From contig CAMAUE010000048.1 in NCBI GenBank assembly GCA_945861245.1, positions 1-34,087 of the forward strand: DNA of 34,087 bases, written 5' to 3'. Source of the stretch: Singulisphaera sp. GP187 (GTDB lineage: Bacteria; Planctomycetota; Planctomycetia; Gemmatales; Gemmataceae). Numbering within the stretch: position 1 is the first letter of the stretch; each line of letters starts with the position of its first letter. The notes under the pieces are model-generated. The model ran no database searches. It was not told the origin of the DNA and saw only the letters and a program-made list of their open reading frames with translations. Below are positions 31,576-34,087 of the stretch, piece after piece. The position numbers were made by a program, and so were the translations under genes.

Positions 31576-32181
31576 TTAGGCATTGTCCCGCAACCAATCG
31601 GCAATGATCGAAGCTGAGTCGTTGAAGGTAAGTTCGGCGCGTTGCAGCCGAGCTTTGTCGCACAGGGTTGGCAAATCCTGTTCAAACGCCTGAAACCGGC
31701 GGTGGATTTCTATGCCGCCAGGCATATTTTTCAAACCCGACGTGCTGCGAAGCCAATTTCGGACTACGGTGATGACCAGCTTGGTATCGTTGTCATGAAC
31801 TTGAATGTCTTGGCCCGCGATGTCCGAAATGAACTGCTGATACCGGTATGGCGCACTGTCAAGGATTAGACAAATCTTCTTCTTCTGTCGGCCCACCCCA
31901 AAACGTTTCGCCGCCAGGAACATTCCCAATTCCAAAGGCATATTGAACCGCGGCAAACCGCTCGCCGATGTCACCTCGGTTCGCGAAATGTCGTGGATGC
32001 CGTATTTGCAATCGGCAATGATCTTGAAAATCTTGTCAATCCGCACTTCGCTCGAATCGTCGAGCTCGAGCGCGCACCTTGGGCGAAGGCCGCAATCGGC
32101 TACTGCGAACACTATCGCTTCAAACAGCGGTTTGTACTGCTCATCAAAGGGACAGTTGATGAACACCCATTTGTGGTACAT
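31576..32181 (-). CDS. TIR/nucleoside deoxyribosyltransferase-like protein, unknown function
   Basis: 201 residues, no signal or membrane segment. It starts with VFINCPFDEQYKPLFEAIVF, then an Arg/Glu block (ALELDDSSEVRIDKIFKII), YGIHDISRTE (60-69) and FNMPLELGMFLAAKRFG (79-95), then KICLILDSAPYRYQQFISD and IAGQDIQVHD. The order beta-strand, D-x-S, and a late ELG with Glu84 resembles the nucleoside 2-deoxyribosyltransferase/TIR-like fold, in which that Glu attacks the glycosidic bond; this is pattern inference. ATG 32181 lies three bases after the stop of the 51-residue gene, so the two form an operon. Its setting suggests a defence role. Confidence 0.7.
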   Translation of the reverse strand: MYHKWVFINCPFDEQYKPLFEAIVFAVADCGLRPRCALELDDSSEVRIDKIFKIIADCKYGIHDISRTEVTSASGLPRFNMPLELGMFLAAKRFGVGRQKKKICLILDSAPYRYQQFISDIAGQDIQVHDNDTKLVITVVRNWLRSTSGLKNMPGGIEIHRRFQAFEQDLPTLCDKARLQRAELTFNDSASIIADWLRDNA

Positions 32182-32184
32182 GGG

Positions 32185-32340
32185 CTATTTGCCGTCCGTA
32201 GGCGCCGCCGGCCGCTTCTTCCGGCGCCGGCGTGCGTCGGCGAGTTCCTTGATCCATTTGCGCATCTCTGCGCGATCGAAAGAATCGGGTGGGTTCAACG
32301 GCTCCAAGATAACAGGTCTACGTTTCGTTTTCGCGGCCAT
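32185..32340 (-). CDS. Small basic protein, operon partner of the TIR/deoxyribosyltransferase-like gene
   Basis: 51 residues (starts MAAKTKRRPVILEPLN, then FDRAEMRKWIKELADARRRR and a Pro-rich tail ending TDGK). The central part is a charged helix, the ends are disordered. ATG 32340 is preceded by GGAG at seven bases, a strong site, and its TAG is three bases before the next start, so it is very likely translated and coupled. No family recognised; size and position fit an antitoxin, adaptor or regulator. Confidence 0.7.
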   Translation of the reverse strand: MAAKTKRRPVILEPLNPPDSFDRAEMRKWIKELADARRRRKKRPAAPTDGK

Positions 32341-32709
32341 TCGTGTCTCCAAATCATTGTGGGCGATCCAGGTGCATTCTATCGCCGGGTTCAGGAGAGT
32401 GCAAACCCATCGCATCCATACCTACGGTCGCGATCTCCCAAGTGTAGCTTGGCGGTTCCTCGGTATCGTGCGTCAAGCGTACTCGCGCGGACGCACCACG
32501 CGGTTGCGAGGGCATGGTGCGTCGGCGCGAGTACGCTTGACGCACCCTACGGTTACTAACCGCTGCCCCATCGTTACACCCGTTGTATAAGCGTCGACTG
32601 TACTAGCGCGGACGCACCACGCAGTTGCAAATGATGCGGGCCAATATCTCTTTCATCTGGCCAGCTCCACGTATAGAAATAGTTATTGGCCACGTTAAGG
32701 GTGAAACAG
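32341..32709. other. Intergenic region rich in family F repeats
   Basis: 369 bases between divergent genes without a convincing gene. It contains a complete family F palindrome (32468-32545) and a degraded copy (about 32591-32630). AAGGGTG at 32697-32703 serves the antitoxin gene. Confidence 0.7.
32468..32545. repeat. Family F palindrome, complete copy
   Basis: Perfect 21-nt arms at 32468-32488 and 32525-32545 (core gtgcgtcaagcgtactcgcg), with a second inner pair gacgcacca/tggtgcgtc (32490-32498 and 32515-32523). Almost the whole 78 bases fold into one long hairpin, like a REP or small MITE-type element. Confidence 0.9.
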
Positions 32710-32955
32710 ATGGAAACGGTCCGAGTGCTTGAAAAAACTGGAAAAGACGGCATGCTAAATCTGCGCATTCCGCTCGGGAAGCCAGAGGCGGAGTTTGAGG
32801 TTGTCGTCATCGTTCAGCCGCGCTTGCCGAATTCGGCGACCTTGACGGAGCGCGGCTGGCCACCCGGGTATTTTGATTTGGCCGGCTCGATTACCGACGA
32901 GAATTTCGTCCGGCCTCCGCAAGGCGAGATTCCCATGCCGGTTAACCTCGAATGA
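32710..32955 (+). CDS. VapB-like antitoxin
   Basis: 81 residues. The start METVRVLEKTGKDGMLNLRIPLGKPEAEFEVVVIVQ is a short beta-rich domain resembling an antitoxin DNA-binding or dimerisation region; the rest is a flexible tail with FDLAGSITDENFVRPPQGE, the usual toxin-neutralising part of VapB-type antitoxins. Its stop overlaps the PIN gene start (ATGA at 32952-32955), the classic antitoxin-toxin arrangement. ATG 32710 follows AAGGGTG at about seven bases. Family inferred mostly from size and context. Confidence 0.75.
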   Translation: METVRVLEKTGKDGMLNLRIPLGKPEAEFEVVVIVQPRLPNSATLTERGWPPGYFDLAGSITDENFVRPPQGEIPMPVNLE

Positions 32956-33164
32956 TTTATCTGCTTGATACGAATGTTTGGATTCAATTTTTGCGCAATC
33001 GCAACGCGCTGGTCGTGCAGCGCATTCATGCTCATCAGCCTTCCGAACTCCGGGTCTGTTCGGTCTCGGCGGCGGAACTGTATCACGGCTGCCTGCGAAG
33101 CGCCAAGCCCAGGGCCGAACCGAGCGGGAAGGTCCGTGGGCAGCGCAGCGGGCAGAGGAGCTGA
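32952..33164 (+). pseudogene. Truncated VapC-like PIN-domain toxin
   Basis: MIYLLDTNVWIQFLRNR supplies the first catalytic Asp (Asp6) and SVSAAELYHG the conserved Glu42 of PIN RNases. After about residue 53 the sequence changes abruptly to RAEPSGKVRGQRSGQRS and stops; the second half of the domain, with the remaining acidic residues, is absent here and in the other frames downstream. A normal VapC is about 130 residues. The toxin is probably inactive, while the antitoxin gene is intact. Confidence 0.75.
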
Positions 33165-33165
33165 G

Positions 33166-33366
33166 ATGAAGGTGGACATGGAACACCTGTTGCAAAACCA
33201 GCGGAGAATCTCTGGTGATTATACCAATCGCCGGCGCACGCTCGAACGCCTGAGCCACTCCAATGACTGGCATGGCAGCACCTCGGCGGAATATCTAAAC
33301 GAATGCAAGCTTGACGAATTTCAACGGTGGTTTCACCGTTTAGAAAAACAGGCAAGTCAATCATGA
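33166..33366 (+). CDS. Small hypothetical protein with a strong ribosome binding site
   Basis: 66 residues (starts MKVDMEHLLQNQRRISGDYT; Arg- and Glu-rich helices; ends KQASQS). GAGGAG lies six bases upstream of ATG 33166, and the start codon falls immediately after the truncated PIN frame stops. No family recognised. The break in the PIN gene is just upstream, so this gene may have arrived with the sequence that replaced the PIN 3' end. Confidence 0.55.
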   Translation: MKVDMEHLLQNQRRISGDYTNRRRTLERLSHSNDWHGSTSAEYLNECKLDEFQRWFHRLEKQASQS

Positions 33367-33428
33367 TACCGCCGGTGATTCTCGTCCTAGTTTCGCCGAC
33401 GCCCAGTTGCGTAAATTCGGTATGCCTC

Positions 33429-33938
33429 CTAAGCTTCTCTTTTCGCGTCCACCTGCTCCAGGGTTCCTCCAAGAAAGCCCCATCTATCACAACACGGGCT
33501 ATATGTTATTTGCTGGTTGTTGTTAAGAATCATGACGGATCCCAAGCACATTAATTCCTTGCATCTTCCGCAAAGACTAAAACTCTTGTCCACGCAATAT
33601 GGACAGCCGGGATAATCGTTGTCGATCAAAACGGGGCGAAGCGCACAATAGTCACCATCTGGGGCGACATGGCCTTCAGACCGTTTAAATGTTTTCATGG
33701 CCAACCAACCGCGAATCGTTCCGCCGACCTCCATCTTGTGAAATTGGATGGAGAATCTATTTCCGTGAACACTACAGATCGCTGGAACCATCATTACCGC
33801 CGATGTTGGTTCTCCCCGATGGATTTGATCTGATTCATCATTTCGTCGCGTCTGTTTGTATTTTTGATTTGCAGGATTGCCAGGCATATCAAGTAGGCGG
33901 CTGTGGCAGTTAGTACATTCAATCAACTGTACTCTCAC
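33429..33938 (-). CDS. Free-standing TerY-C-like zinc-binding protein
   Basis: 169 residues from GTG 33938. An N-terminal CTNC (Cys8, Cys11) is followed by a linker, then a beta stretch (FSIQFHKMEVGGTIRGWLA), a Cys98, YPGCPYC (Cys112, Cys115), CGRCKELMC (Cys123, 126, 131) and SPCC (149-150). DYPGCPYC...CxxC...C resembles the C-terminal metal-binding domain of TerY, normally attached to a von Willebrand A domain and linked to tellurite-resistance-type kinase/phosphatase triads. Here it stands alone and the last knuckle (usually CPxCG) reads SPCCDRWG. GTG 33938 or TTG 33926 may be the start; the frame continues to 34010 but that part overlaps the transposase gene. Confidence 0.6.
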   Translation of the reverse strand: MRVQLIECTNCHSRLLDMPGNPANQKYKQTRRNDESDQIHRGEPTSAVMMVPAICSVHGNRFSIQFHKMEVGGTIRGWLAMKTFKRSEGHVAPDGDYCALRPVLIDNDYPGCPYCVDKSFSLCGRCKELMCLGSVMILNNNQQITYSPCCDRWGFLGGTLEQVDAKREA

Positions 33939-33955
33939 CGCACGGCCAGCGCATA

Positions 33956-34087
33956 TCAAACTTGTGTCAGCGATAGGACTTCCGTGAGAAACGCGGTGCT
34001 GGCCATGCATGAAACCATTTTGCCGCGGAGACTGTCTTTCTTGGGATGACGCTTCAGGAGAGTGATGGCGAAGCGTCGGAGCCAGCT
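33956..34087 (-). mobile_element. Transposase, C-terminal fragment (continues outside window)
   Basis: The minus-strand frame reads WLRRFAITLLKRHPKKDSLR, then KMVSCMASTAFLTEVLSLTQV and TGA (33958-33956). The R-R-F-A-x-x-L-L-K-x-x-x-x-K-x-S-x-R-x-K pattern is the helical end of DDE transposases of the ISAs1/IS4-like kind; the exact family is uncertain. The gene runs off the right edge, so intactness and terminal inverted repeats cannot be judged. Confidence 0.65.

Noticed and set aside
33939..34010. ATG 34010 as the start of the TerY-C-like gene
   Set aside because: This stretch codes for the transposase C-terminus in another frame; zinc-protein features only begin after base 33938.
1..34087. 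CRISPR array
   Set aside because: Repeats are palindromic, scattered and not evenly spaced by unique spacers, and no cas genes are present.

Overview
The window looks like chromosomal DNA of a planctomycete, most plausibly Gemmataceae-like. The evidence is a DUF1559 protein, a type I sulfatase, formylmethanofuran dehydrogenase subunit A, several secreted proteins without recognisable families, high GC, many GTG or TTG starts, short mostly monocistronic genes, and dozens of short palindromic intergenic repeats. This is inferred from gene content; no 16S or marker search was possible.

Left and centre (1-29880) are mainly housekeeping and metabolic genes: the 3' end of a DUF1559 gene; an MddA/NnrU-type membrane methyltransferase; dapA (lysine/peptidoglycan); a secreted unknown; a MerA-like flavoprotein without mercury-binding parts; ybaK; a family 2 glycosyltransferase; a diacylglycerol/undecaprenol kinase; a secreted beta-propeller-like protein; two small Cys-rich exported proteins; a zinc-ribbon membrane protein; fhcA (tetrahydromethanopterin-linked C1 metabolism); two tandem NAD-type isocitrate/isopropylmalate dehydrogenase paralogues; divergently, aceE; a sulfatase; queE; a diadenylate cyclase of archaeal DacZ type; tsaE with an apparent CTG start; a secreted beta-helix protein; a large secreted unknown; dusB; and a translationally coupled pair of a sugar-phosphate-isomerase-like TIM barrel and a UbiA prenyltransferase.

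The right end (about 29900-34087) differs: small genes, more AT-rich stretches, overlapping toxin-antitoxin style pairs and broken genes. It holds a DUF3800 protein, a MNT nucleotidyltransferase with a stump of its HEPN partner, a TIR/deoxyribosyltransferase-like protein in an operon with a 51-residue basic protein, a VapB-like antitoxin with a truncated PIN toxin, a 66-residue ORF with a strong ribosome binding site, a free-standing TerY-C-like zinc protein, and the 3' end of a transposase running off the window. It looks like a decaying defence/mobile island.

Several palindromic repeat families occupy nearly every gap: A (core ttccgcttgcggcttagcgc), B (gccgcgacgcg...), C (catttccgagccgcgaccgt...), D (tagcccgccat...), F (gtgcgtcaagcgtactcgcg...) and a CACAGAGGCACAG element. 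No rRNA, no convincing intact tRNA and no CRISPR array were seen.
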